DNA from: Saururus chinensis
Taxonomy: Eukaryota; Streptophyta; Magnoliopsida; Piperales; Saururaceae
Direction: 5' to 3'
Assembly (NCBI GenBank): GCA_035235625.1
Contig: CP141150.1
Span: 25,808,756-25,872,755 of the forward strand
DNA length: 64,000 bases
The position numbers and the translations under genes were made by a program. The notes under the pieces were generated by a model. The model did no database searches. It had not been told where the DNA came from and worked only from the letters and a program-made list of their open reading frames with translations. Below are positions 35,656 through 47,649 of this stretch, piece after piece (positions within the stretch are counted from its first letter, which is position 1; each line of letters starts with the position of its first letter).

Positions 35656-36799
35656 AACACCATGGCAAGACATGAGAAATACCCGGTTGACTCATTATCG
35701 GCTAGCTCAAACACAGAACTTAATCAGTCGAACCCTCAGGTCTCAAACTCACAACGCTATCATTAGTTGTGCTTATAATTCAAGTTTGAATTAAGTAAAT
35801 TATGTGGTACAATTATTCCACACAAGCACTCAAACATACCATGCTACACTAATCAAACCAAAGTTGAGCCCAATCCGAAACCCTAGTTCGTCAGGGAAGC
35901 AAACTTCCTTAACTCATCCATATCACAACAAAACTCACCATACAACAAAATCTTACAGTCTTACATATTTCACCATCCACCTTATAGGCAAATCATCTTA
36001 CATTGACATCATCAAATGAAGCTCCTCAGAGCCAACCATAGTTATCACTCTCTTACTTATACCTCACTTATTGAGCTTACTTTTCACTTCATAATTTGTA
36101 TGTTATGCTTGTACAATTATGCACACTCTTACTGTCTGACAATCCCCCAATCATACGTTCTGATCCAAACCAAACAAATCGCTCCAATCCTCGCCCCTCA
36201 AACTTACATCTTCTATCATCTGTCATACACTTACGCATCCACATCCATATCCAAATCCAGACGAAACCTCTGTCACCTCTTACTGTCCATCGCCCATACC
36301 TCTGCCCACATACTCTTACACAGATCCATAGCATAGGCCATTAGCCATCATACATACATATGTTTATCACACATATGTATAACACACACGTACTTTCATA
36401 CATAGCTTACTATCATACTCGCTAGCCATCACTAGCGCATGCATACGCATCCATACATGCAACATACCCACATACTCGCTAGCCATCACTAGCACATACT
36501 CAAACAGCATATGAAGCTTGCCAACAAACACACTAGCCATTACTAGCACATACATCATACACATACGTACAACATACTTACAACTCACATACATCTCATT
36601 TGAATTTCAATGAGGCATAAGTCATTCTCTTACATCATGCAAATAGATCATGATTTAATATCCAAAACAGGGAATCATACAATCCTAGTATGCTGCTATT
36701 CATTCAAAGCATGCTATCATGAAATTACGAGTTCAAAGCCCCCCTACCTCGTAATCATGATGTTCGATGGCGAGCACATGATGGTGGCAGCAATGACGA

Positions 36800-38060
36800 C
36801 GGAGCTGGCAGCCAAAAGCATCATCTAACTGAGAGAGCTATCATCCCGAGGATTTTATGAAGTGTCGGAAGCAATCACAACCAAATGGGGTGACACAAGT
36901 CAATGCGGCAAAATCCGCGATCCATGGCAGCACACTAAGGGCGGCCAGGAGAAAGGTCATGCCAACATAAGTGGCGGTGCGACCATAAGTCGAGGGTGTA
37001 CTCACTGATGGTCAGCCGGCAGGAAAGAAGTACTTGGTCAGCCGCAAGACATCAAAATCGGTCGTGGACAACACCCAACGACAGCGATTTTGCATCACAA
37101 GGGCCCACATAAGGGCGGAGGACATGGGGTGATGCTCAAGGACAGAAGAGAAGTGGAGGACTGTGTGTCAACTCCACTCGGTGGCAAAGCCAGCCAATGG
37201 TCAGGCGGTGCAAAAGCGGAGCCTAAGCCCTGAAACACACGGGTGGCCACATGCACACGCGACTACATACACACGTGACCCAAAGGGGCAGGGGAGAGGG
37301 CTGAACAGAGGCGGCTCAAGGCCCACCAAAGGCTGACAGGGCTAAGGCCCCTAGTAGTGGCCAATCAAAGTAGCGACATTGTCGATCACCACCCAAAACC
37401 AACACCGAGTCGGGGCAGAGCCCACTATAGGGCAAAGGTAAGCGGCCTGTTCTGGGCGGAGTGTATAAACCGGCCAAGTGGGGCTGGCCCTCACTGTCAC
37501 CGAGCTGGGGCAGAGCCCACGATGGCCAAATGGCCCACGACTCACCGAAGCTAACGACCCAAGACGCACCCAAAGTTTCTAATCAGGCGGAGCAAAACAA
37601 TAAGGGTGAAGCGGGGTCAGAAACGGCAACCCCCTACCGACACAGGGTCGAGGTAGGCTGGATGGAGTCCATCTGGTGGCTGGACGACAATCGGAAACAC
37701 ACCGGTGTCCAAAAAATTCCACGAACAGTGAGATGCAAATAGTAACAAAAACCCGACTAAAAGACCGGTAGCTCACAGTGGAGGGAAGAAAGCATAGCGG
37801 CAGCTCTAGCCAGCGCCTATGGGTTCCTAGCGGTCAAACAAACATAAGTCTAGTTGAGGGTGGCTGCAAACGACATCAAAATCGCACCCCCATGGCTCAA
37901 AAACGGGATTTGAAGGAAGAAAAATCCGAAGAAAGGTTCGGTACCTCGTGGAGGAGCAAAGAGGCCATGGCGGCGGTCATAGCCGGTACCTACGGACTCG
38001 TGGCAGTGAGGCAAGGAGGATCCTAACAAGAATCGGCGGAATCCGATGACAGAGGAGGGA
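36800..38060 (-). other. GC-rich block in the solo LTR
   Basis: This stretch of roughly 1.25 kb is visibly richer in G and C, and in CG pairs, than the surrounding sequence. Overlapping open frames on both strands (for example 37316-37573 minus and 37461-37742 plus) have no recognised motifs and are probably by-products of base composition. In the inferred minus orientation it follows the TATA box and would be the transcribed leader. Confidence 0.6.
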
Positions 38061-38180
38061 GAACGGAGTGACCGGAATCATGCTTGGTTTTCTCTCCCAA
38101 TTCACTGGACGTCAAATTTTTACTGAAAGTCGAGTTTTGGAATCCGTGAAATGGATTTCATACATATCATTTCTTTTTTA

Positions 38181-38188
38181 TTTTTATA
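38181..38188 (-). promoter_or_regulatory. TATA box of solo LTR 33941-38415
   Basis: TATAAAAA on the minus strand lies about 230 bp inside the inferred 5' end of the LTR and upstream of the GC-rich leader-like block. Confidence 0.4.
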
Positions 38189-38584
38189 TCTATGTCCCCA
38201 TAAGCGTTCACTTACCGTTCACGCGTTGTACCTCCAAAATTTGCGCAATAAGCGCATAGCAAAGCCTATGGCCCACGACTAAGCCCCACACCCGACTCTA
38301 GGGGTATAAATATGGGATAAATATACAAATACGAATACACCGAAGCGTCATATTTTCCCGCTGAAAATGACTAGAAAAATAGCAAGAAAATCGTAGAAAA
38401 ATCAGGGGCATTACATACCCGCTTCTCCTCGTCGCTTTCTCCTTATTCTCCTAAGTAGTGTGGGCGAATTTGTTAAATTTTTGCCTATTTGTTCATCATC
38501 AACACCATCTCCATACCTTGATATAATTTGTTTCTTGTTGCTTTTTTATTTTCCCTTCCTTATTAAATTAATATAAAGGTTTTT

Positions 38585-38722
38585 TTCTGAAAGCCTTTTA
38601 CTCACAATCACATTTCCAAGTTTTATTTTTTTCTTCTTGCAATCATTTTTCTCTAATCCTTCTGTTTTGGGGCTCATGACTTTTCTAATGAAAAAATAAT
38701 AATTTTGGAACTCCATGCAATT
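38585..38722 (+). repeat. direct repeat copy 2 (with 33773-33908)
   Basis: It starts TTCTGAAAGCCTTTTACTCA and ends near GAACTCCATGCAATTA. The flanking sequences of the two copies are not alike, so this is a short local duplication rather than an extended one. Confidence 0.75.
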
Positions 38723-38935
38723 ATTTTCCTCATGATTTACAACATTAAGGATTTCACTGTTTCTTTTCCTGTGGATTTCATCCTCTATAACTTGATATGT
38801 TATACTATTTTATGCTATGTGATTATATGATGATATATCGACTTTAAAACACAACTTACAAATTGTTCTTTTTTGAATGCATAGGCATGCCTTTTAAAGA
38901 TCTTGAGGCTCTTAAGCTTTTTTTGAATTGTTGTC

Positions 38936-39520
38936 TAGATTAAATAAATACATGGGGTAGAAATTGTGGTGGTTTAAGGCATGATTCTTGGACTAGGGTC
39001 ATACAGAAGCTTAAAGATAGTAACCTTAAGATAATAATGACCAAAAAATATTTGAGAAACCAATGGGATTACAAGGTTTGGAGTGACATGGTCAATAAAT
39101 CTAGTCATGGGTTCAACCCTATGACCAACACTACGAAATGGCCGGAAGATGTATGGGATGACTATATTAAGGTAAAAGAATGTACTTCATTTGTTCTATA
39201 TAGTTAGCTTAACTTTTTTTATTATTAGTATGTTTATACTTTATGTTGAATGAAAACATAGTAATCCTTATGCAAGTAAATTTAAAAAAGGTGGTCCCCA
39301 ATTTTTTGAATAGATCATACATATGCTACTGGGGATGCAATATGGACTCCCATGTCAGACCGTCCAAGGCCAAATGATCATGTTAGTGAGTCTTCTTATT
39401 GCATAGAAGCTACTAACTCAGCCATTCTAGAATCCATGGATATGAAGACTTCAAACTCTAGTACTCTTGCCCATTTCCTAAAGCTTGCAATGAAAAGATA
39501 AAAGAGATGAGAATTTCGCA
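38936..39520 (+). pseudogene. Harbinger-associated Myb/SANT-like protein
   Basis: At about 38950-39175 the frame reads 'GLRHDSWTRVIQKLKD', 'KKYLRNQWDYKVWSDMVNKS', 'HGFNPMTNTTKWPEDVWDDYIK'. This is the Myb/SANT-like DNA-binding domain that accompanies PIF/Harbinger transposases. It then meets a GTAAAAG splice donor. A second exon from about 39262 begins 'NPYASKFKKGGPQ' and continues to about 39500 ('SDRPRPNDHVSESSYCIEATNSAILESMDMKTSNSSTLAHFL'). Stops within the N-terminal part and a missing start make it a pseudogene. Its known role is binding element ends to assist the transposase. Confidence 0.68.
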
Positions 39521-40059
39521 AAGAGACCCCCACTACATAGCAATGATATGCTTGTTTATCGAAAAGAAAGTCGTGAGACAGCAATGGATGTCTATTCAAG
39601 ATATGGAAGATGATTTGAAGTTGGAATGGATTAAGAGAATGGCCTATAGATATGGCTTTTGGAAGGATGATTAGGATAGAGTGGTGTTTGAGTGCATTTT
39701 GTCTTTGATGATTACATGTGTTTTTGTTGAGTATTTGACTTGTTGGAAGATTTCTAGTTTAATTTTGTCTTTGGATGTTTCAACATTTCTAGTTTTATGT
39801 GACAATTTAATTGTCATGTTATGTTAATGAGTTATGAAGCACTTGTTTGTTAGATTAATCACATATTTTTGCATATATGGATGTGAATTTATGCTTTACA
39901 TCAATAACTATTGGGATAGATAGGAAAATAAAGATTCTTCTTATTGGTCTTGTATGGAAGTGGCTTAAATTGATTAAAAAGAGGCCTTGTATATGTGACA
40001 ATACGCCACTGCTCACTGGAGCAATTTTTACACACAAGAATTGTTGACTGGTAGTTTAG

Positions 40060-41216
40060 GGCAATGCTTTGATTTAATGAGGACACACCAAAAGGCTTTT
40101 GTGTTTCTTTGTTCTCACTTGACAAAAGGGGTGGATTGCAAATAGTAAATATGAATCCATAGAGGAGAAGATGGCCATGTTTTGCATTATCCTCGCTCGC
40201 AATGAGTGATATCATAATGATAAAATGGCATTTTCAACACTCTACGTAGACAGTTCATAAATATTTTCATGAGGTTTTATAAGCAATGATGGAGTTTGCT
40301 AAGGAAGTAATTGTACCAACCATATGGAATGAACCTCCTGAGCAAATAAGACACCACTGATGATTGCATAGGATTTTCAAGGTACCCAACTTATTTGAAT
40401 TATGGTTGTAATGTAAGTGTACTATGTTGTTATTTATTGAAATAGAACTTTTGATGATACATAGGGTGTAGTTGGTGCAATTGATGGTACTCTTGCCCTT
40501 GAAAATTCCTTATAGGGGTAAAGGTGGAGGGATTCTGTTATTAAAATGTTTTAGGTGTATGTGATTTTAACATGATTTTTATTTATATATGGCCTAGATA
40601 GGAGGAAACAACACATGAATATCGGGTGCTACAAGAAGTCATTTCTAACCTAAGCAATAACTTTCCATTTCCTTCACCTGGCAAGAATTATTTCTTACAT
40701 ATTACAAGACATTCTATCTACTCAAAGTGTATCATATTAATAGTGCTTGATTATTTTTCACAATGTAGATAAATATTATCTAGGTGATGTTGTATATACA
40801 AACAAGCGATATTTTTTGAGGCCATATCGAAATGTATGGAATTAGTTACCGGACTTTAGGCTACTTGCTCCAACGGGGACAAGAAAAAGAAATGTTTAAT
40901 CATGCTCATGCAAAGTTGTGAAATGCAATTGATAGAGTCTTTGTAGTGTTAAAAAAATGGTATCCCATCTTGAGAGAATGGCACCTTTCTCCTTCAATAT
41001 CCAAAGACAGATTGTCACCTCATGTGTAGCCATCCACAATTCTTAGAAAGCTTATTATTCAAGGTGTTGTGAGTGATAGGATTTTTTAGGAATATGAGTG
41101 CAAAAATGTAACTCTTGATCCATCTAAGCATGTTGAGCCACCATTAGAGGTAGGAAATCTAGAAGATGTGAGCTTTATGAATCATTTGCATGAGGAATTA
41201 ACTGGTGCTCTTATGG
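40060..41216 (+). pseudogene. PIF/Harbinger DDE transposase, inactivated
   Basis: Blocks appear in family order. 'EEKMAMFCIILARNE' and 'VHKYFHEVL.AMMEFAKEVIVP' lie at about 40165-40325, 'GVVGAIDGTLA' at about 40465-40500 and 'VCDFNMIFIYIW' at about 40558-40595. After these come 'YRVLQEVISN ... NFPFPSPGKNY' (about 40620-40690), 'YYLGDVVYTNKRYFLRPYRN' (about 40775-40835) and 'NAIDRVFVVLKKWYPIL' (about 40925-40975). The last is 'LRKL ... EYECKNVTLDPSKH' (about 41035-41130). The first catalytic Asp (AIDGT) and the second (GDVVYTN) are present. The third acidic residue, Glu in AIERVFG, is Asp here. Multiple frameshifts and stops inactivate it. An intron-like interruption occurs near 40385-40460. 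Confidence 0.75.
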
Positions 41217-41261
41217 TAAGGGGCAAATACTTTAATTACTCATTTTAATTCATATTCTTTT

Positions 41262-41435
41262 TCTACTTGTTCATTTAAGTTGGTTTAGTGGTCTTCTTAT
41301 TATATAATTGCTTTTGTTGTTATAGAGAATGCAATGACGAAGCTTGACACAGTTGCAATTGCTTTTATTGTTGCAGTAAAGTACGCAATTGCTTATGTTG
41401 TCTTTTCTACTTATTCATTTAAAATGGTATAGTGG
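41262..41435 (+). repeat. short direct repeat pair
   Basis: 'ttttctacttgttcattta' (41260-41278) recurs as 'ttttctacttattcattta' (41402-41420). In between, 'attgcttttgttgtta' recurs as 'attgcttttattgttg'. This small local duplication lies between the Harbinger transposase and the dehydrogenase fragment. The rest of 41217-41840 looks like intron or flanking sequence with no gene. Confidence 0.6.
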
Positions 41436-41840
41436 ATTAGGGCATGTTACCAACTGATTGGAAAGCCCATCATCTACCTAATAATATGAAGTTTGAATTG
41501 CATATTTTTTTATCCCCATCAAACTTTGATATAGTCAAAATGATGGCACACAGTCCCTCTGAAAATGCCTACCAGCAAGGTTTTACACTTGATGTCATTG
41601 CTAACACAACCTTCTAACAAGGGGATAACAAGATAACATATTTCTTGGGATGACTACCTACCAATTTTAGAATATGAGTTCATTAGTCTCCACTTTTGGA
41701 TTTGTAAACATCTTTATCTATTCTCTAACAATCCTATATTATCTTTGACCTGCTGCTAGTAGCTTTTACCTAGTTTCATGCACAAAAAAATATGTTGTTG
41801 TTTCATTTGTTTCTGTTTCACTTCATATATGTTGGTGCAG

Positions 41841-42990
41841 AAGGAGATGTGCAGAAGGAGATGAATATGGCTGTCAAACAAAAAAGGTTAGGAGAGCCAG
41901 TTGGTGAAACTCTTCTTGGGAAAATAGTAATTATTTCTCTGGATTTCCCTTCAACGTGTGTTTGTCTTCTAGTAGTGACAAGTAGGTACATATTTTTTGT
42001 TATTATGCTAAAGGTCCTAATTTTAGGTTTCGGGAATATAGGGGTTGATCTGGCAAAACGCTTGCAAGCATCTGGTGTGACTATCCTTGCAACAAAGAGA
42101 AGTTGGACACAGCTAAATGGTATGATATCCTAAAGGAACTGTAATATGGTTTTTGAACTTTCTATCTTTGTTTAATTTGATTTATATGTTGACTATTTAT
42201 TATTTTTGAAAGAAAGATTTGGCATTTCTTGCAGTATGGATTTAATTCTCTCATTCGTTATCCTATATGTGTTAGTAATGGATCTTCAGCTTTTAACATC
42301 AAAAGTGGAAATATTGATGATCTGGTTGATAAGAAGGGAGGTCCTAAAGATATGTATGATTTAGCTAAGGAGGCAAACATTGTTCTGACTTGCTTGACCT
42401 TGAACAAGGATACAGTTAGCTCACTTCTTTTTTATAAGCATGTAAAATATTTATATCTATATGCTTAGCAATTAGTAAATTGAGATGTCTTACCATATTG
42501 GAGGATCAAATTTCAAGCTGGCACAGTGTACATGAAATTCCTCTCTTCCATGAAACAGGCTTGCAAATTAAAACTTTATTTAGTTTACTTAAATATGGGT
42601 CTCTCACATTAAAAAATTGGGTCTCCAAATGACATGGAAAATAAGTGAAATAAATATTTGCCACTTGTTGTCAAGATGAACCGGCAGAACTTCATGAGTC
42701 CTATTTATAATTGTAATTTAGTATACATAATTTTGCTTCCATAATTATTTAAGTATGTACCTTTTTTGCTAATTTAGGGTTCAGTTTTGTTGAATGTTGC
42801 TCGAGTAGGTATACTGGATTATGGTGTTGTCGCTTATCACCTTGAAATTGGTCACCCAGGTGGCCTAGGCATTGATGTTGCTTGGACTGAACCTTTTGAT
42901 CCAGAAGATCCAATTTTGAATTATCCAAATGTTCTCATTACAACACATGTTGCTGGAATTAGTGAATGTTCAATCAGAACTATGACCAAG
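41841..42990 (+). pseudogene. NAD-dependent 2-hydroxyacid / phosphoglycerate dehydrogenase-like gene fragment
   Basis: Four exon-like pieces bear GT/AG borders: 41841-41926 ('VKQKRLGEPVGETLLGKI'), 42014-42119 ('VLILGFGNIGVDLAKRLQAS'), 42235-42441 ('NIDDLVDKKGGPKDMYDLAK') and 42778-42990 ('VLLNVARVGILDYG', 'GGLGIDVAWTEPFDPEDPIL', 'VLITTHVAG'). The Rossmann motif GFGNIG and the catalytic Arg (NVAR), Glu (EPFD) and His (THVAG) of the D-2-hydroxyacid dehydrogenase family can be seen. It resembles plant homologues of D-3-phosphoglycerate dehydrogenase of about 340-370 residues. The N-terminal substrate-binding half, the piece between exons 3 and 4 (normally 'FI..MKKG') and the last exon are missing. 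It is flanked by Harbinger and copia sequence, so it is most likely a truncated gene copy. Confidence 0.8.
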
Positions 42991-43335
42991 GTATTCACTA
43001 TGTAACCTTTATTATGTCTCATGGAGTGGAAGAAGAATGTTTCTAATTATCTTGTTGAGTTGCTTGGTTAGGAGATCAGCGAGGACAGAAAAACAAGCAT
43101 ATGGTCCAATACCTTAAGGGAGAAAATAAAACTGACAAAGAGCAGCTTGAAAAGACACGGAGTCAACGGGGGATTTTTGGAGATACTAGTAACCAAATGG
43201 ATCCAACTCACATTTCTTTTGTATGTGAGACAGCTTCTATGGCAGCTTTAGTTCCTAGGGGACATACAGTTGTTCCCATGAGACTGTGGCCCATATTTGT
43301 CTATCTTTGTTCTATTGGCCACTAATTCAACTAGC
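42991..43335 (+). other. unassigned stretch with a 74-residue open frame
   Basis: It follows the last dehydrogenase-like exon and contains an open frame at 43101-43325 (MVQYLKGENKTDKEQ ... YLCSIGH), Lys/Glu-rich at first. No motif is recognised. It does not look like the expected dehydrogenase C-terminus. It could be downstream host sequence; confidence that it is coding is low. Copia element C begins at about 43336. Confidence 0.25.
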
Positions 43336-43551
43336 TAGTGATGCCACAGAATATGAACCCAACTCCTAATAGAATATGAACCCATCCATCCAGTATGGTC
43401 TAGCCTCTATCCAACCTACTGCAGTCTCTTATAGAATATGAACCCAACTCCTCTCACATCTAATTGGACTAACTTGATTTGATCTACTGCTAAATGATCC
43501 TAGGTCCTTTGTGCCTGACTCAACAATCTTCTGTTGTTTCGCTCTCCCCAT
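43336..43551 (-). pseudogene. element C second ORF, N-terminal fragment
   Basis: ATG at 43551 on the minus strand gives MGRAKQQK, followed by the Ser/Asp-rich segment seen in D (MGRAKKQK from 52106) and later 'RPYWMDGF' near 43390. It is cut at the element border. Two copies of 'tagaatatgaacccaactcc' (about 43352 and 43435) show a local duplication. Confidence 0.6.
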
Positions 43552-45551
43552 CTAAATTAATTGACACATAAAGTAACCTAGAGCTAAGCATAAAATAGGA
43601 ATAAAGATATAATAAGACTAAACAACCTAGAAGTTCAAACTGCAATGAAGTGAGCACTAAAAATTAAAATTTTGAATTTAAAAATAAACCCTAAAAGTTT
43701 TTATGTCAGAATGACTCCTAATTTGAACCCTAAGTAGTTCAACTTTCTCAACTGGAACAATATCAAATTTTAACCCTAAACCCCTGATTTTGAAAAAAAA
43801 AACAATTTGGTGAAAAAATATTGAAACCACATGATTTTTTAGTCAAATCTTGAGTTTTAGGATCAAACGCGTGAAAATTTAACCAAACCTAGATCATCCT
43901 ATTTCTAACAATCCCACTGGTTCAAATCGCATTAAAAACTGTTTGAAATCAACAAAAACACAAAATTAGGTTTGGAACATACCTTTGGTTGTGATGAAAT
44001 TTACGATTTTGAAGTGGAAAATTAGTTGGTATCACCTAAAAAGCACTCAAATCTCCTCAATTATCTCCCACGGAAATTTAGATGAACTTTGGAGAAGAAA
44101 GGAGGTAAAATGGAGTGAAATTGAATTTAAAACTTTGCTTGGATGTGAAAAACCCGACCAATGATTGATTGTTTCAACCCATCGATTGATCATTTATGAA
44201 ATAATTCTTATTTTTATTTCCAAAAACAATAAAAATTCAAAACATTTCAATGCATTACTAAAATTATTTCAAAGCATTTCCCATCAAAATAAAACCTTTT
44301 TGATTTTCATAACTCAAATTTAAAATCAAACACTCAAAATCAACAAAGTTGACCTCTTTTTGTTGTTTTTAAATCAACTCTCAAGTGCATCCACATATTA
44401 TGTTCATTAATACCTTGCCTTAGGCACATTAATTCTCTTGTTTTTGACATATTAATTCTATTTTAATCTTGAATCTCACAAGATCAATATAATCAAACTG
44501 AGACAAATTTGTTCAGATCCTTGTAAAGACTGAGTTTACATTTTCCAACTATCTTTAAATGAAATCTATGAACATTATTTTCCTAAAAAAACAAAAATTC
44601 ATAATCAGCATGTCCATGCTTTTTTCTGGGTTATGATATTTTTTCTTAATTTATTTTTTTAGGGTTTGGCTCTTTTCTGAATCCTCTCTACTTAATATTT
44701 TTTATTATTTTCTTTCTTTTCATTCATTTTATCTTAATGTTAAGTGGATAAGTGTTTTACACTAGCCTAGGCCGACCTAAGTAGGTAGCCCTTATTTCAT
44801 TATCTAAATAAATTAAAGCACATAAGACTCATAAGCATTAAAGTACATTACATAGAATTTATTTTTCTTTGAATTCTAAATAGAAATCTAGCCAAATTTA
44901 TGCTAATTTGATCACCTAGACTCCACTAAATGCCTAAGTGGGACATATTTGAGATGAAAATCCCTTTTTCTAGTTTCTAGTTCGAATTTTTTGTGTAACC
45001 TTAAGAATTCTCTCTTGATGTTCATACTAGAAGTTACTTGTGTATCAACATAATGTGTGCAAGTTTTTTAAAATCAAAGAATTGCAATATTAAGCAAAAA
45101 AAATCAAATTGATCTTTACTCTCCATGGTGTATCCTTCTCTTAGTTAATGTATATTTGACCACTAAGTATGTTATTTTTTAGCTTAAAACAAAATTAATC
45201 TCAAAATTTCTTAAGATTTAAACTTTATAAAAAACAAAAATAAAGCTAATTGCAAAACCAAACAAAAGTTGCACTCATTATTTTTGTTTTTTTATCATAT
45301 TCCATTCTTTTTTCAATTCAAAACCTATGAATTAAAATGAAGTAAAACAAAGAAAAAATGATATAAAATAACAAAAAAAAATATGAATTTCCTAATGATA
45401 GAAATAATTAAATCATGGACACAAATAGAAATCTCTTACTTAGAGATGTAAGACTCTTTAATGTTGCCTAGCCAACCAATCTTAAGGCAACCTAAGGTAG
45501 ACTTCCTTGTTTTAATTAATTTATCCTTAAAAGCTTCAAGATCAACTTTCT
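43552..45551 (-). other. element C internal non-coding block
   Basis: It corresponds to 28637-30326 in B. It is AT-rich with stops in all frames and no recognised motif. It contains CGATTGATCATT-type motifs near 44160-44195. The junction with gag ('KKM' then the non-coding block) is the same as in B. Confidence 0.7.
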
Positions 45552-47378
45552 TCACCTGCACTCTCTCATCTTCTTTTCAAACACTTGGTGGGGCAACTTA
45601 TGGGTAGAGGAGGTAGTGTGTCTCTTTAACCTAAGCTTGAAAGTATAGTTCTTAATACATTCTCTTCTAATATGGGTTTTACTATGGCAAATCTCACATA
45701 CACCCACAATACCATAGCCTATTGATCCTCCTTTCACTCTTGATCTAGGTGGGTTGGGCACTATCTTAAGTTATTTAACACTCTCAGTTGCCTTTACAAA
45801 AATATTAAGTTTTGATAAGGGGGTAGATAAGCAATTCCTAAAACCTAAACTTATTATATTGCTTTAACCAATTCTAAGCACACTGTCCAATTTTTTTTCC
45901 CACTCTTGAAACCATCTAATTTCTCTATAGGACATGAGTTCTATTTGAAAGAACTTGATTTTTCTTTTTTACTCTCTAGATATTTCTTAAGGTCAGTCAC
46001 CTCTCTTTTAAGTTTGTTATTCAACTCCACTAACGTATTTACCTCTTGAGAAGACACAACTAGTTCATCTTCTTTCTTCTTCAACTCTCATTAAAGGCTT
46101 TTGGTTATCTTAGTCATCACTCAGAGTTGTTGGATGAATCCCTTAAACTCATCAGAATAAACCTCAAACTCTGAGTTCTTTTCAAGAGAAATGGACTCAT
46201 GAGAATCTTCTTTTGAACTATTACCTTTCACACTTGCATGGAAGGCAGTATAGTTCCATAGTTCTTCTTCTTTAGAAGAGCTCTCATCAAAGTAAGTTGC
46301 ATAAAACACTTTTCTGCTTTCATATAATCAAACCCCTTTTGCTTCTTGTGCTTTTTATCAAAAGAATTTTCAGTATTCAAGCTAGGACAATTAGTAGCAA
46401 AGTGACCTAACTTATTACATTCAAAGCATTTCAATTTCTTCTTATCTTTTTTAGTTAGCCTCTCATCTCTTTTTTAACCTTATTTTTTCCCATAATTTTG
46501 TCTCTTATTCCCAAACTTAAAGTTATGAGTTTTCATTAATTTATTAAAGTTCTTAGCTAACAAAAGCATTAGTTCTTCATCATTTCATATTATTCAAATT
46601 CATCTAAGATATTTAACACTTCATTTTCCTAGAAGCTCTTCTAGAAGCTTTTACGACACTCTATTTTCCCTTAAAACTTTTAAATCATCTCCTTTCTGTT
46701 CTCTTAGGACTCTTCTTGCATCTCAAATATTCTATGATTCCCAGCCAATTGCTCTATGTCTAAAGTGTTAATTTTCTTGGATTTATTAACAGAAGCCGCC
46801 TTAGTTTTACATTTTGAGGACAAAGACCTTAAAAGTTTTTTCACAAAAAGGTATTCAGGTATAGGCTCTCCTAATTGATCACACATGTTGACTGTATCTG
46901 AAATTTTAGCATAATATTCAGAATTTGTTTCTTCTTCACTCATTATAATGTTTTTAAACTCTAAACTAAACATCTAAATCCTAGACACCTTCACAACCTC
47001 AGTTCCCTCATTATGTGTTACCAATATTTCCCAAGCAACTTTGGTAAACACACAATTAGAGATTAACCTATATTGTGATTTTCCTACCACATTTAATAAC
47101 ATGCTAAGGGCTTTATTGCTTTGATTAGATAGTCTAGTCTCATTGTCATCCCATTCGGTTTCATCTTTTAGAATTAAATTTCCATCCATATCTTTTGTCA
47201 TTGGAGGACTTCAGCCTTTAACAAACCGCTTTCCAAGCATTCCCATTAAGCGCTTATATAAATGCTCTAATCCTATTCTTCTAATATGAGAAAATTTTTG
47301 TCCATCAAATAAAAGTGGTCTATTCATAGGATTTCCCAAGTCCCCATGCTCAATGATTGAATTATTCAAACCATCCAT
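45552..47378 (-). pseudogene. element C gag (UBN2-type), two zinc knuckles
   Basis: This is the most complete gag in the window. ATG at 47378 gives 'MDGLNNSIIEHGDLGNPMNRPLLFDG'. A frameshift follows, then 'MTKDMDGNLILKDETEWDDNETRLSNQSNKAL' (47201-46974) and 'IIMSEEETNSEYYAKISDTVNMCDQLGEPIPEYLFVKKLLRSL' (46973-46704), the copia gag (UBN2) domain. The first knuckle CFECNKLGHFATNC lies at about 46387-46428 and the second, CEICHSKTHIRREC, at about 45657-45698. Both fit C-X2-C-X4-H-X4-C. Stops separate the blocks. The product would have formed virus-like particles and bound RNA; this copy is broken. Long Glu/Lys-rich stretches lie between the knuckles. Confidence 0.82.
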
Positions 47379-47649
47379 TGAATTTAATTCAACAAAAACA
47401 ACCCAAGCACCATAATTTAAGCACTTAAATCAAGGAAAATTATGAGAGAAATAACTAGCAAACTAGGGCACACAAATCAACATGTCTAAGAAAGTATTTT
47501 TAAGAGAAAAACAAGTAAACTTAACCAAAATCAGAATTCAAATCCTAGCACAAGTAATCAAACTATGGAAATTTAAGCTAGGTTAAAAAGCAATATCATG
47601 GTAAATCTGATTGATATCAAGTAGCGAAATAAAATTTTTAATAATCAAT

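Larger units (their letters stand above)
33941..38415 (-). mobile_element. solo LTR, gypsy-like, 4475 bp
   Basis: The termini are TGTAACGCCCGAG at 33941 and GGGGCATTACA at 38415. An exact 5-bp target duplication TACCC lies at 33936-33940 and 38416-38420. No internal domains or terminal direct repeats are seen. Minus orientation is inferred from a TATAAAAA box at 38181-38188 (minus) followed by a GC-rich leader-like block (about 38060 down to 36800), and from ...GGGCGTTACA as the primer-site-side end. The central part is built of many short tandem repeats. It is inserted in the Harbinger element. Confidence 0.9.
32875..41216 (+). mobile_element. PIF/Harbinger DNA transposon remnant
   Basis: It begins GGGCCTATTTGTTTAGG at 32875 beside TAA (32872-32874), a plausible Harbinger end and 3-bp target site. 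It contains a Myb/SANT-like ORF (38936-39520) and a DDE transposase (40060-41216), the two genes typical of this superfamily. It is interrupted by the solo LTR 33941-38415. The right terminal repeat was not found. The copia LTR sequence expected to its right is also absent, so the right end is probably deleted. Bases 32875-33940 and 38421-38930 are pyrimidine-rich non-coding sequence with a duplicated 137-bp block. Confidence 0.6.

Noticed and set aside
37316-37742. Overlapping open frames on both strands in the GC-rich block
   Set aside because: They lack any recognisable motif, overlap each other and lie inside a solo LTR; GC-rich codon usage alone lengthens open frames.
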